Source of the DNA: Bacteroidales bacterium UBA3684
GTDB taxonomy: Bacteria; Bacteroidota; Bacteroidia; Bacteroidales; P3
Length of the DNA stretch: 61,085 nt
Direction of reading: 5' to 3'
Assembly: GCA_002372855.1 (NCBI GenBank)
Contig: DFIZ01000048.1
Coordinates: 1-61,085 of the forward strand
The stretch's first letter is position 1, and every line of letters starts with the position of its first letter. A program made the translations under genes and the position numbers. A model generated the notes under the pieces. The model saw only the letters and a program-made list of their open reading frames with translations, ran no database searches and was not told the DNA's origin. Positions 25,410 through 34,467 of this stretch are shown here, piece by piece.

Positions 25410-26936
25410 CCACACAAAGACATCCTCAGGCTTGCGAGGGCGACGGCTGGACAACCAGCGGAAGTCTTTCATGCGTCGCCATTCTGCAGGCACCGCTGAC
25501 ACAGGATAGGTCTTGAGGTCGGGCTTGTCATAGGTGACAACACGCGAGGGCGCCCTGGTGGTGTCGAAGTAAATGCGCATATCGCTGCCCATGCCAACGT
25601 TGACACCGAGCAGGGAGGTCCCGGTGGTGCTGTCGCCTTCGGTGATGTAGTAGACCATCTGTGCATTGCCAAGGACGTCGGCATATTGAGGCTCGCCGGA
25701 CTCGAAATACACGACCCCCTGCCTGCCCTTGAGCTGGTTGAACTTCTCTCGGTCCACCTGCTGCACGCCGAAGCAGTCACTGCGCAGCCACGCACGGTGC
25801 ACTCCGCTGGTGTCGTGGAGCAACTCAATGGTGTCGGCCGTGCACTGGTAGTGTTCATACCACAGCACCGGATCTTTATATAAAGAGAGCAAGGAATCGC
25901 CAGCGCTGTAGAAGGCCGAATCGCACATGGCCTGGGCATCATGGCGGTAGACCTTGACCTTGTAGTTGGCACGGACGGACTGCAGCTGGTTGGCACTGTC
26001 GGTAGTGACATAGACGGTATCGGCATGCAAGAAGAGAGAATCCTTGCCGTCGACAAAGAGCACCAACGCCCTACCCGTGACGAAAGAGAAGTTGCGAACC
26101 TGGTTTGTCTCGCCATAAAGGCCCGTGCAGGTAATGTTGTTCACCGAATCGAAGATTCGCACATTGCCATAGGCCTTCCCGTACCGCTCCTGATCGTCAT
26201 AATAGAGGGTATCGCTGTCGATTGTACGCCCTTGGTTGTCCACATGCGACGCACGGTAGGAGATGGCGAAACGCGTCTGGGTATTGTAGTCGCCCAGGTC
26301 GCTGAAGATAACCGACGAGTCGCTGTAGATACGTGTCGGGCTCTCGAAGTGGGCCACCTCCGTGTTGGTATTGTAAATCAGCGTGTCCGTGTATAGCGTC
26401 ATACCGGTGTCGGCCAGCACAACCTCGTTATAGATGTAGAACTCTTTCCGGTCGGAATTGTATTCGCCCTGACGGCTGTCGAGGGTTCGCGCACCGCTGA
26501 GGGCGTGTCCCCACTCGGTGTAGTAGGCCGTAGCCTTATTGCGCTCATAAGTAACATGATTGGCAAGCAATTGGGTCCTTCCGTCGACCAACACCACGGT
26601 GTCGTCCCAGATGTCAACCACGCGGGTGTTGCCGTCATAGTACAGGCGGTCGCCGTAAATAAACGTGGTATCCGACAGCTTGATGACGACCGACCCGAAG
26701 GCCGTGAAACTGTTTTCCCGGGTATTATAGTGGGCCGAATCGGAGGTCAGCGTCATACCCTCATGGACAGCTTTCACACGGCGGTAGAGCACCCAGATGT
26801 CACCATTGTTGGGGTCGCGCGAGCCCATGCCCGACGAGTACTCAATCAGCTTCTGCGCCGAACAGTGTGCAATCACTCCCCCCAGGAGCAAAGCCAAAAG
26901 GACTATTCTCTTCAATTGCCTGCGATGTTTAAACAC
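25407..26936 (-). CDS. OstA/LptA-like outer-envelope protein
   Basis: A signal peptide (IVLLALLLGGVIAHCSA) precedes many short beta repeats of the OstA/LptA type: LTSDSAHYNTRENSFTAFG, IYGDRLYYDGNTR, LYTDTLIYNTNTEVAHF and LFLHADTVYVTTD. The family bridges the periplasm in lipopolysaccharide transport; assignment to that pathway is by fold only. The start is a GTG one base after a 28-base palindrome (26937-26964), so its ribosome-binding region lies in that hairpin; a downstream TTG (codon 8) is an alternative. It follows gldK by about 50 bases. The stop overlaps the grpE control palindrome. Confidence 0.82.
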   Translation of the reverse strand: MFKHRRQLKRIVLLALLLGGVIAHCSAQKLIEYSSGMGSRDPNNGDIWVLYRRVKAVHEGMTLTSDSAHYNTRENSFTAFGSVVIKLSDTTFIYGDRLYYDGNTRVVDIWDDTVVLVDGRTQLLANHVTYERNKATAYYTEWGHALSGARTLDSRQGEYNSDRKEFYIYNEVVLADTGMTLYTDTLIYNTNTEVAHFESPTRIYSDSSVIFSDLGDYNTQTRFAISYRASHVDNQGRTIDSDTLYYDDQERYGKAYGNVRIFDSVNNITCTGLYGETNQVRNFSFVTGRALVLFVDGKDSLFLHADTVYVTTDSANQLQSVRANYKVKVYRHDAQAMCDSAFYSAGDSLLSLYKDPVLWYEHYQCTADTIELLHDTSGVHRAWLRSDCFGVQQVDREKFNQLKGRQGVVYFESGEPQYADVLGNAQMVYYITEGDSTTGTSLLGVNVGMGSDMRIYFDTTRAPSRVVTYDKPDLKTYPVSAVPAEWRRMKDFRWLSSRRPRKPEDVFVW

Positions 26937-26964
26937 GTAGAGACGTGGGTGGCCACGTCTCTAC
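26937..26964. repeat. REP-like palindrome, copy 1
   Basis: GTAGAGACGTGG and CCACGTCTCTAC are perfect 12-base arms around GTGG. The same arms with small changes occur at 60885-60912 and 61007-61033. It fills most of the gldK/ostA-like spacer. Confidence 0.85.
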
Positions 26965-26984
26965 TATCTTGCTATGGGTGAATC

Positions 26985-28580
26985 TTATTGAACACGGGAG
27001 CCAAGACGATCCATTGCACAACGGAAACCAATCCAGGAGGCGGACTTGTCCTGGTCGAGGTAACGGCGGCTGGCGGCCTGCAGGTAGTAGGCACGATCCT
27101 TCCAGCTGCCACCCTTGACAACGCGGACCTTATTGTTCACCAGCGAATTGGTGGGACGCTGTTCGTCGTTGGACTTGCGGCGATACATTCTGTTGGTCCA
27201 GGTCTCATCCTCGGTGAGGGTTTCGCCCTCTTCTTCGCCTTCACCATCATCTTCTTCAACGTACTCTTCGCTGGTATCTCCCTCATCACCGGAGTACTCC
27301 TCCTCACCTTCTTCACCTTCCGTGTTTTGATCTTTCCAGTTATCGAGACCGGAGTGGCGGTCGCCATCGAGGTAGTTGATATTGTCAGCCTGACGATAGT
27401 TGCGGCGGTCGGCCTGGTAGTCAACATTCTTGTACTTCATCATACCGTCCTCGCCGATGAACACTTCGCCGTCCTCGTCGATTTCGGGGGTTCTGTAGAC
27501 GTTACCGCGGAAGGGGTCGATATCGTCGCCGCCCACAGAGCTGGAGGGGGTTTTACGATAGACATCCTGGCACCACTCGCTGACGTTGCCGGCCATGTTG
27601 TACAGACCGTAGTCGTTGGGGAAGTACCACTTCACGGGGCAGGTGTAGTCCCAGCCGTCGTTCAGGTTGCCAGCCACGCCCATGGCGTCACCGCGGGTGC
27701 GCTTGAAGTTGGCAAGGAACTGACCGTAATATTTCTTGTTGGCGGAGCGCAGGCTCTGACCGACCCAGGGGTAGGTCTTGTGCTCGGTGACACGCTCGTC
27801 GTAGGTGGAGCCGATCTGGGCCAGAGCGGCAAACTCCCATTCAGCCTCTGTTGGCAGACGGTAGTAGGGATAGAGGATACCGTCGGATTTGCGCACCTGA
27901 CGCTCCTCGCCACCAGCCGCGGGATCGAGGTTGGTAATACCTTTTCTTGTCTCGCCCTCATAGCGGCCGGCCAGGTAGACGTCGGTCTGGAAGGCGTTGG
28001 TACCCAAGTTCTCCTGGTCAAGCATGAGGATGCCCATGTCGACGAGCAGTTTCTCGTTGACGCGGTCGGTACGCCAGGTGCAGAAAGCCATGGCCTGCTC
28101 CCAGGTCACACCCACCACAGGATAGTCCTGATAGCTGGGGCTCTGGAAGTAGTAGTCGACAAAGCTCTCGCGCCATGCCAGGCGGTCGCGCCAGGTGGCG
28201 GTGTCGGGCATCACGAATTCAACCTTCTCGGGATATTCCTCGCCATAGGCGCGGCGCATCCAGTAGACAAACTCGCCGTATTGCTTGTTGCTAACCTCGG
28301 TCTCGTCCATGTAGAAGGAAGAGACCGTGATGGAATGGGCAACGTTGTTCCACGTATAGCGGGTGTCCTCGGAGGCGAAACCTCCTTGCACCGAACCGCC
28401 TTCAATGAACACCAGGCCGGGGGCCGTGGTTTGGTTCGTTCTGTTGGAGACATCATAGCCGCCCCACTGGGGGTCGTTATAGTTCCATCCAGTAGTCTCG
28501 GACTGTCCGGCCTTGTTTCCACACGAGGCCAGGAACATCACGGCAGCCAACATCAGGCTTGAGAATTTGAACACTTTCAT
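26985..28580 (-). CDS. gldK: GldK/PorK-like T9SS lipoprotein (FGE-sulfatase fold)
   Basis: The lipoprotein signal MKVFKFSSLMLAAVMFLASC is followed by a formylglycine-generating-enzyme-like (SUMF1) fold: FIEGGSVQGG, FYMDETEVSNKQYGEFVYW, YPVVGVTWEQAMAFCTW, YRLPTEAEWEFAA, and a final GGSWKDRAYYLQAASR...GFRCA block. This is the GldK/PorK pattern, a component of the periplasmic ring of T9SS. An acidic low-complexity insert of about 45 residues (TEGEEGEEEYSGDEGDTSEE and following) sits before the last block. porP lies upstream, as in known por operons, but porL, porM and porN do not follow; the next gene is ostA-like after a palindrome. Confidence 0.88.
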   Translation of the reverse strand: MKVFKFSSLMLAAVMFLASCGNKAGQSETTGWNYNDPQWGGYDVSNRTNQTTAPGLVFIEGGSVQGGFASEDTRYTWNNVAHSITVSSFYMDETEVSNKQYGEFVYWMRRAYGEEYPEKVEFVMPDTATWRDRLAWRESFVDYYFQSPSYQDYPVVGVTWEQAMAFCTWRTDRVNEKLLVDMGILMLDQENLGTNAFQTDVYLAGRYEGETRKGITNLDPAAGGEERQVRKSDGILYPYYRLPTEAEWEFAALAQIGSTYDERVTEHKTYPWVGQSLRSANKKYYGQFLANFKRTRGDAMGVAGNLNDGWDYTCPVKWYFPNDYGLYNMAGNVSEWCQDVYRKTPSSSVGGDDIDPFRGNVYRTPEIDEDGEVFIGEDGMMKYKNVDYQADRRNYRQADNINYLDGDRHSGLDNWKDQNTEGEEGEEEYSGDEGDTSEEYVEEDDGEGEEEGETLTEDETWTNRMYRRKSNDEQRPTNSLVNNKVRVVKGGSWKDRAYYLQAASRRYLDQDKSASWIGFRCAMDRLGSRVQ

Positions 28581-28640
28581 ATCTTTTCTATTTATTTTTC
28601 CTTATAACGTATTTCTTCAAAAAAAGTTTCATTTTTCCTA

Positions 28641-29654
28641 TTAGAAGGACGGGCAGCGGATGGCCTTGACCTTCTTTTTGTGCTCAGGCACAGGCAGCAG
28701 GAAACCGGCCGTAATCTCGTGCGCGCCGGCAGTGCTGTTGGCCAGCTTGGACACCGTCACGTCGTAGCTGTAGCCCACTTTGAAGTAGTCCTGCTGCACA
28801 CCCACCTGAAAGATAAAGGCATCGGTGTTCTCCGTGCCGTGGCGGAACCACACACCCACCAGGAAGGGCATCCAGTCGAGGTAGACACCATAGTTAAAAT
28901 AATGGAAACCACCCTGATACTGGTAGACGATGTTGGGCGAAATGACCGGGGTGCCAAGGCCGAGCGACGACTGGCGACGGCCTTCCTCGGCCACGTTGAT
29001 CAAACCGCCTCCGTGCACCGTGAACTTCATCGGCACGGGGTCGGTGGAATAGAAGGCCACATTGGGCTGCGTGAGGTGCGAGGCGGCGAAACCGGCATAC
29101 CACTTCGAGCCGTTGACCAGGATACCGGCATTGAAGTCGGGAGTCCACTGGCTCAGCTTGTCGGGAGGCGTGGCACCGGTGGCGTAGGAGAAGCCCATCT
29201 CACGGTCGATCTGGTCGGGGAATCGCAGGTAGTCGTCCCAACTCAGGTGCGTATTGACAATCGATGCCTGCAGGGCAGCGCTCATGTAGACATCGCGGCC
29301 AAGCTGGAAACGGAAGGAGTAGATGGCACCCAACGAATTGGTAGACAGCGCTCCGTGGTCACCCACGCGGTCGGTCATCACGATGAAACCCAGACCTCCG
29401 TGAAGGTCGGGAAAGTACTGGTCGTAGGAGGCGGAGACGGTGGTGAATGCGCTCACCAATCCTGGCCATTGCGCACGGTAGGTCAGCGAGATACGCGGAG
29501 CAACTGCAGAACCGGCAAAGGCAGGGTTCAGATAAAGAGGATTGGCATAGAACTGGGAGAAGCCCACATCCTGGGCTCCCGCCGTCGCGCTGAACAGCAG
29601 CATGGCTCCCAAAATGGCGTTTTTCAGTCTCCTTTTCATTCGTTTGTTTGACAT
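28641..29654 (-). CDS. porP: PorP/SprF-family T9SS outer-membrane protein
   Basis: A signal peptide (NAILGAMLLFSATAGAQ) precedes the family block DVGFSQFYANPLYLNPAFAG, then GLGFIVMTDRVGD and later beta strands with alternating aromatic residues, ending in a positively charged tail. PorP/SprF proteins are outer-membrane partners of T9SS and attach surface complexes such as PorK-PorN. At 337 residues the length fits. It precedes gldK by 60 bases on the same strand. An in-frame Met five codons downstream is an alternative start. Confidence 0.9.
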   Translation of the reverse strand: MSNKRMKRRLKNAILGAMLLFSATAGAQDVGFSQFYANPLYLNPAFAGSAVAPRISLTYRAQWPGLVSAFTTVSASYDQYFPDLHGGLGFIVMTDRVGDHGALSTNSLGAIYSFRFQLGRDVYMSAALQASIVNTHLSWDDYLRFPDQIDREMGFSYATGATPPDKLSQWTPDFNAGILVNGSKWYAGFAASHLTQPNVAFYSTDPVPMKFTVHGGGLINVAEEGRRQSSLGLGTPVISPNIVYQYQGGFHYFNYGVYLDWMPFLVGVWFRHGTENTDAFIFQVGVQQDYFKVGYSYDVTVSKLANSTAGAHEITAGFLLPVPEHKKKVKAIRCPSF

Positions 29655-29774
29655 ATTACAGGCCTATAATCAAATTGCAATATTACAAAGATTTTTTCAA
29701 TTGACAATGTTTAAAATTAAAAAAAAATGCAACACACATGTTATCAGCACAATAATTTTCACCGAAGAACACCC

Positions 29775-30419
29775 TCAACGGCGCCAAACAGCATATTCAA
29801 CCCCGTCGACAGACACAATTTTGCGATTTTTTCGGTCTTTCATCAAGGGGCATCCGTGGAAAGTCGTGGCGTCGCAGAGCCGCTCCACCCGGGTGGCCAT
29901 CCCGACCTCCTCCAGCCCCTCGCACATCGAAAAGGCCGAGATGCCGATGATCTCCACGTCCAGCGGCAGTTCCATCTTTGCCAGCCCACGGCAGTAGGCG
30001 AACGCCCCCTCGCCGACACGGCGGAGACCAGCGGGGAACTCGATGGTTTTCAGCATGGTGCAGCCGCAAAACGACTGCGTGCCGATGTAGGTTATTCCCC
30101 GGGCGGAGAAACCCGTCAGGCTGTCGCAGCGGTAGAAGGCGTTCTCCCCCACCCCGACAACACGGTATACCACGTCGCCATGCCGCACGGAATCGGGAAC
30201 CACCAAGTCACCAACAGGCTTGTTTCCTGCATAATACGGCCACTCCTTCTCGGGATGGGTCACAACGGCACAGGCCCTGTCCCGTTCAATCCTGTAGTAG
30301 AGCATCTGCCCGCTGGGGGCCACGGCGCAAAAATCATACTGCCCCTGCGCCGACGCCACCCATGGAATCGTACACAGAAGACATACTATCAATCGTTTAA
30401 CGACTTTCAAACAATTCAT
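29775..30419 (-). CDS. Secreted leucine-rich-repeat (BspA/LRR_5-type) protein
   Basis: A signal peptide (VVKRLIVCLLCTIPWVASA) leads into LRR_5 units: VVGVGENAFYRCDSLTGF, YIGTQSFCGCTMLKTIEF, RVGEGAFAYCRGLAKMEL and IIGISAFSMCEGLEEVGM. BspA-type repeats occur in surface or secreted proteins of host-associated Bacteroidales and often mediate binding; the target here is unknown. No T9SS sorting domain or lipobox is seen. The start at MNCLKVVKR is preferred because an upstream Met eight codons earlier adds a charged stretch. The -7 box at 30441-30448 fits a short leader. Confidence 0.8.
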   Translation of the reverse strand: MNCLKVVKRLIVCLLCTIPWVASAQGQYDFCAVAPSGQMLYYRIERDRACAVVTHPEKEWPYYAGNKPVGDLVVPDSVRHGDVVYRVVGVGENAFYRCDSLTGFSARGITYIGTQSFCGCTMLKTIEFPAGLRRVGEGAFAYCRGLAKMELPLDVEIIGISAFSMCEGLEEVGMATRVERLCDATTFHGCPLMKDRKNRKIVSVDGVEYAVWRR

Positions 30420-30440
30420 ACTCCGAGCAATTTTGAACTG

Positions 30441-30471
30441 CAAAAATACGAAATAAAATCCATTCGCGCAA
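30441..30471 (-). promoter_or_regulatory. Promoter of the LRR gene
   Basis: On the minus strand TATTTTTG (30448-30441) matches the TAnnTTTG box. A TTG lies 20 bases upstream (30471-30469). It lies about 22 bases before the preferred start codon. Confidence 0.5.
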
Positions 30472-30504
30472 CGGCACGCACCTTTTTGCCCCCATTCCGA
30501 CCTC

Positions 30505-30622
30505 CCGGTCGCTCCCTCTACCTACCATCTCCTTCCAGAAAAGAGGATGATATGAAGCGGGTAAGAAGGTGGTAAGAAGATGGGAAGAAGATGATAGCTT
30601 ATCAGTACTGATTATCAGCGTG
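30505..30622 (+). repeat. Dispersed upstream element, copy B
   Basis: The core (30545-30622) reads GGTGGTAAGAAGATGGGAAG, then AAGATGATAGCTTATCAGTA, then CTGATTATCAGCG. It closely matches copy A and copy C. It points toward the membrane-protein gene at 30843 and is followed by that gene's promoter. Confidence 0.8.
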
Positions 30623-30773
30623 TTGAAAATGTTAAAATCTGAGGTGTTTTTTGGAGCCGGAAACGACGTGGAAGAAGCTTCCGGAAAAAGAAAATACAGG
30701 TCGCTAACATTCATGTTCCATGATAGTTAACGTATTTTCGCTGCAGGAAACTTTGCAAAGACGAAAAAGAAAA

Positions 30774-30805
30774 TTGGCGAGTTTCGATTTTATTTTGTAT
30801 ATTTG
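30774..30805 (+). promoter_or_regulatory. Promoter of the 30843 gene (TTGG-N20-TATATTTG)
   Basis: TATATTTG (30798-30805) is a full match to TAnnTTTG, with TTGG at 30774-30777 about 20 bases upstream. It lies between repeat copy B and the start codon at 30843. Confidence 0.6.
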
Positions 30806-30842
30806 CATTTTCGAACGAAGGAAGGAAACTTTTTATAAAAGA

Positions 30843-31352
30843 ATGATTGGTTGGATTATAGTCATCGTTGTCCTGTTGGTGATGTTCCTCATTCCGGTGG
30901 GAATCGCCGCGTGGATTCTGTCTGTCTACTACAACAAACAGGAGAAGATGCTGCGCGACGAGGCTGAAGCCCACCGCAAAATCCTCGACGGCACCTACGA
31001 CCGCATCTGGAACAACATCAAACAGCGCACAGGCATCTCCGAGGAGTACCGCCGCTCGTTCAACGACATCTACCCCGACCTCATCGACCAATCCATTAAC
31101 AACGAAGCATTTGTGGATTGGATTCTGGATTGCAATCCCGATTTCGACCCCAACGAATACGTCCCCTTGCTGGAGAGCATCGCCCTCGACCGCGAGAAAT
31201 TCATCACCCACCAACGCCGCATGCTCGCGCTCATCAAGGATCACCGCCTGCTGGTCTCCGGCAAACCTGCCAAATGGCTCATCCACGACTGCTCGGCCAT
31301 CCAGTATGTGCCCATGGACACCGATTTTGCCCGTTGGGGACGACGTATTTAA
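30843..31352 (+). CDS. Small membrane-anchored helical protein of unknown function
   Basis: One N-terminal membrane segment (WIIVIVVLLVMFLIPVGIAAWIL) is followed by a charged, probably helical cytoplasmic or periplasmic domain. The blocks YDRIWNNIKQRTGISEEYR, FNDIYPDLID, NPDFDPNEYVPLLESIALDR and LIKDHRLL resemble a family of small LemA-like proteins seen in many bacteria, but I cannot name it securely. The start at MIGWIIVIV is chosen because upstream in-frame Met codons would precede the predicted transcription start. It is followed after 19 bases by the GH29 gene. Confidence 0.75.
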   Translation: MIGWIIVIVVLLVMFLIPVGIAAWILSVYYNKQEKMLRDEAEAHRKILDGTYDRIWNNIKQRTGISEEYRRSFNDIYPDLIDQSINNEAFVDWILDCNPDFDPNEYVPLLESIALDREKFITHQRRMLALIKDHRLLVSGKPAKWLIHDCSAIQYVPMDTDFARWGRRI

Positions 31353-31371
31353 CTGATAGCAAGCCTTTTTT

Positions 31372-32817
31372 ATGAAACGCCGAACCCTACGCCTGATGAT
31401 TGCACTGACACCTCTGGCGCTGGCGTCGTGTTGTACCGAAACCATCGAGCCGTTCGGCCCCGTGCCCACGCCGCAGCAGTTGGCGTGGCAACGCATGGAA
31501 ATCAACATGTTCTGCCATTTCGGACCCAACACCTTCAGCGGCGCCGAATGGGGCGACGGCACCGAACCCGAGGACCTGTTCCATCCGCGTGCAATGGACT
31601 GCCGCCAGTGGGTCGACGTGGCCGAACAGGCGGGCATGAAGGGCATCATCCTCACCGCCAAGCACCACGACGGATTCTGCCTGTGGCCGTCGGCTCAGAG
31701 CACGCACACCGTGGCGCAAAGCTCATGGAATGAGGGACATGGCGATGTTCTTCGCGAGTTCACCGATGCCTGTCGGGGCAGGGTGAAAGCCGGAGTCTAC
31801 ATCTCGCCCTGGGACCGCAACCATCCCGCCTACGGCACAGCAGAATACAACGACGTGTTTGTCAATACCTTGCGCGAGGTTCACACCGCCTACGGTCCCT
31901 TGTTCGAACAGTGGTTCGACGGCGCTTGCGGCGAGGGTCCCAACGGCAAAAAGCAGCACTATGACTGGCCACGTTTCATGCAGACCATGAACGAGTTGAA
32001 CCCCAATGCCATCATCTTCAGCGACATTGGTCCGGGCTGCCGATGGGTGGGCAACGAGTCCGGTCGCACAGGCGACACCTGCTGGAGCACCCTCTGCACC
32101 GACGGCGCCACCCCCAGCGAGAACAAGCCGGCACCCAAGGAGTTGGAGACCGGCCACGCGCCAAACTCATCACTCAAAACGCAAAACTCATCACTAAATT
32201 GGGTTCCCGCCGAGTGCGACGTCAGCATCCGCCCGGGGTGGTTCTGGCATCCCGACGAGCATCCGAAGTCGGTGGACGAGCTGATGGAGATATACTACAA
32301 CTCTGTGGGGCGCAACGGGTTGCTGCTGCTCAATGTGCCGCCGGACACCAACGGCCGCATCTGCGCCGAGGACAGTGCCGTGCTGGTGGCCTTCCGCGCC
32401 GAGCGCGACCGCATTTTCGCCAACGACCTGGCACAGAACGCCAAAGTCAATGCCTGGCACCGTCCGGGCCACAAAGCGAAAAACGTGCTCGACACGTCCT
32501 ACCACACCTACTGGGCCGCCACTGGAAAGAGCGCCGAACTGACGCTGGAGATGGACTCCGTAACCGAGTTCGACATCATCGTCATCCAAGAGTATATCCC
32601 TCTGGGTCAGCGCATAACCAGCGTCAAACTGCTATATGATTTCGGCGACGGCCTCTACTCCTACACCGACGGAGACGAACCCGCCTGCACCACCGTCGGC
32701 TACAAGCGCATCATCCGCCTCGACCATCCTGTCAAATGGCGCCGTGTCATATTCCAGTTCGAGGGCATGGCCCCGCCAGTCATCAACCGCATAGCACTCT
32801 ATAACTCAGCACGATGA
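31372..32817 (+). CDS. Alpha-L-fucosidase-like GH29 lipoprotein
   Basis: The signal ends in LALASC, a lipobox. The GH29 core shows WQRMEINMFCHFGPNTF, GIILTAKHHDGFCLWPS, VYISPWDRN and FEQWFDGACG, where Asp183 is the expected nucleophile, then WVPAECDVSIRPGWFWHP. A C-terminal beta domain (from about residue 360) resembles F5/8-type modules. It probably removes fucose from host or dietary glycans. An in-frame heptad array adds about 12 residues (HAPNSSLKTQNSSLN, 264-276) just before WVPAE. The stop overlaps the next start (ATGA). Confidence 0.9.
   Translation: MKRRTLRLMIALTPLALASCCTETIEPFGPVPTPQQLAWQRMEINMFCHFGPNTFSGAEWGDGTEPEDLFHPRAMDCRQWVDVAEQAGMKGIILTAKHHDGFCLWPSAQSTHTVAQSSWNEGHGDVLREFTDACRGRVKAGVYISPWDRNHPAYGTAEYNDVFVNTLREVHTAYGPLFEQWFDGACGEGPNGKKQHYDWPRFMQTMNELNPNAIIFSDIGPGCRWVGNESGRTGDTCWSTLCTDGATPSENKPAPKELETGHAPNSSLKTQNSSLNWVPAECDVSIRPGWFWHPDEHPKSVDELMEIYYNSVGRNGLLLLNVPPDTNGRICAEDSAVLVAFRAERDRIFANDLAQNAKVNAWHRPGHKAKNVLDTSYHTYWAATGKSAELTLEMDSVTEFDIIVIQEYIPLGQRITSVKLLYDFGDGLYSYTDGDEPACTTVGYKRIIRLDHPVKWRRVIFQFEGMAPPVINRIALYNSAR
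32163..32199. repeat. Heptad array inside the GH29 gene
   Basis: Units AACTCAT, CACTCAA, AACGCAA, AACTCAT, CACTAAA lie in frame and encode NSSLKTQNSSLN immediately before the conserved WVPAE block. Confidence 0.85.
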
Positions 32818-34466
32818 AACGTTTTTTCAGAATTCTGGCCTGCGTCAGCCTAACTCTAAACTCATACCTCTTAACTCTTAACTGCCAGGAGTTGCCGCAG
32901 GGCTGGTTCCGCCTGCCCGTCGACGGCGACATCGGCCTCTCTGCCACCTTTGCCGAGATACGCCCCAACCACCTCCACACCGGCCTCGACATACGCACCG
33001 GAGGCGCCACAGGGAAGCCCGTCTACGCCGTGGCCGACGGCTATGTGTGCGGTGTGCGCATTTCGCCCTGGGGCGGAGGCAAGATGCTGTATGTGAAGCA
33101 TTCCAACGGCTATACCTCTGTGTACATGCACCTTGACGGATATGCCGGCGAGGTGGGACGCTATGTGGAGCGCGAGCAATACAAGGAGCGAAGCTACAGC
33201 CTGGTGCGCGATGTGCCGGAGGGGCTGCTGAAAGTGAAGAAAGGCCAGGTGATAGCCTACAGCGGCAACACCGGCGGCAGCGCCGGGCCCCATCTGCACT
33301 TCGAGTTGCGCAAGGACGGCCGTACCATCAACCCCTTGCTCTTCGGCCTGCCGTACACCGACAACGTCGCCCCCACCCTGCGCGGCATACGGATTTACCC
33401 CGAGAACGGTGCCCCCGTAACACTAGGCCAGGAGGAGGTAGTGGAGATTGCAGGACCCTTCTACCTAGGCATTTACGCCACCGATGCCGCCGAGGGCTCC
33501 ACACCGCGCAACGGCATAGACCATATCGACATCTACGTTGACGGCATGTTGTTTTTCAGATATACCACAACGGCATTCCCGCTGGACAGCAGCCGCGTAT
33601 CCAATGCGTTGGTCGACTATTCGCATTATATACGCACGCGCGAACCATATATATTGACACGCATGCTGCCCGGAGCCCGGGGCGAATGGATTCCGGTGTG
33701 CCATGGCGACGGCCGACTGCGCTTTGCCAAAGGAACCGAGCACAGTATCGATGTGAACGTCTACGACATTAAAGGCAACCGTGTCGACCGCAATTTCATC
33801 GTCAAAGCGCTGCCGACAGAGGCTACCGCCGCCACCGCCACGAACGAGCGTGGCACCTACCCCGTGGAATACTCCAGACCGCTGAAGGTCAATGGAGAAC
33901 AGATGAAACTGGTGATATCCGCCAACACCCTCTACGACGACGACCGCCTGCGCATGTTCAGCACGCCAAGTGCCCGATACCGTTCTGCGGTGTGCACCGT
34001 GGAGCCATGCACCCAGCCCATGCCACCACACAAAACCTACAGCATCTCCATCAAAGCGCCAGCGGGTATAGAGCATGCCGTCATTGTGCGCATCGATGGC
34101 AAAAGAGAGATTGCCTTCCGCACCCGCCGCGAGGGGGAATGGTACACCGCCGATGTGCGCGACTGGGGACGCTTCGCCGTCACCGTCGACACCACGGAGC
34201 CTCGCATTGCCCCCGGCAATTTCAAGGACGGTGGCCGTCTGAAAACCAACACCATAAAGATAAGAATCAGCGACGACCTCAGCGGCATCGACACCTACAG
34301 CTGCTACCTCAACGGCAGCTGGGTCCTGGCGGAATACGATGGCAAGAGCGCCATGCTCACAATCAACGCCAACAGCAAGTTCAAAGCCGGGCGCAACGAG
34401 CTGCGCGTAGAGGTGACCGACGTCGGTGGCAACACCTGCACGAAGGTTTTCAGCATGGTGAAATAA
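32814..34466 (+). CDS. M23 (LytM) family metallopeptidase with C-terminal beta domains
   Basis: The zinc-peptidase domain follows a signal peptide: HTGLDIRTG (His55 and Asp59 as ligands), a glycine-rich G-GGKMLYVKHSNGYTSVYMHLDG segment, and HLHFEL (His160 and His162). The remaining 380 residues are beta-rich and Ig-like. Such enzymes cleave peptidoglycan cross-bridges or cell-surface peptides in the periplasm. The signal peptide's h-region (SLTLNSYLLTLNC) is encoded by a heptad array. It is coupled to the GH29 gene by ATGA overlap. A bidirectional terminator follows at once. Confidence 0.9.
   Translation: MKRFFRILACVSLTLNSYLLTLNCQELPQGWFRLPVDGDIGLSATFAEIRPNHLHTGLDIRTGGATGKPVYAVADGYVCGVRISPWGGGKMLYVKHSNGYTSVYMHLDGYAGEVGRYVEREQYKERSYSLVRDVPEGLLKVKKGQVIAYSGNTGGSAGPHLHFELRKDGRTINPLLFGLPYTDNVAPTLRGIRIYPENGAPVTLGQEEVVEIAGPFYLGIYATDAAEGSTPRNGIDHIDIYVDGMLFFRYTTTAFPLDSSRVSNALVDYSHYIRTREPYILTRMLPGARGEWIPVCHGDGRLRFAKGTEHSIDVNVYDIKGNRVDRNFIVKALPTEATAATATNERGTYPVEYSRPLKVNGEQMKLVISANTLYDDDRLRMFSTPSARYRSAVCTVEPCTQPMPPHKTYSISIKAPAGIEHAVIVRIDGKREIAFRTRREGEWYTADVRDWGRFAVTVDTTEPRIAPGNFKDGGRLKTNTIKIRISDDLSGIDTYSCYLNGSWVLAEYDGKSAMLTINANSKFKAGRNELRVEVTDVGGNTCTKVFSMVK
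32850..32884. repeat. Heptad array in the M23 signal peptide
   Basis: Units TAACTCT, AAACTCA, TACCTCT, TAACTCT, TAACTGC run in frame through the signal peptide h-region. Confidence 0.8.
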
Positions 34467-34467
34467 A

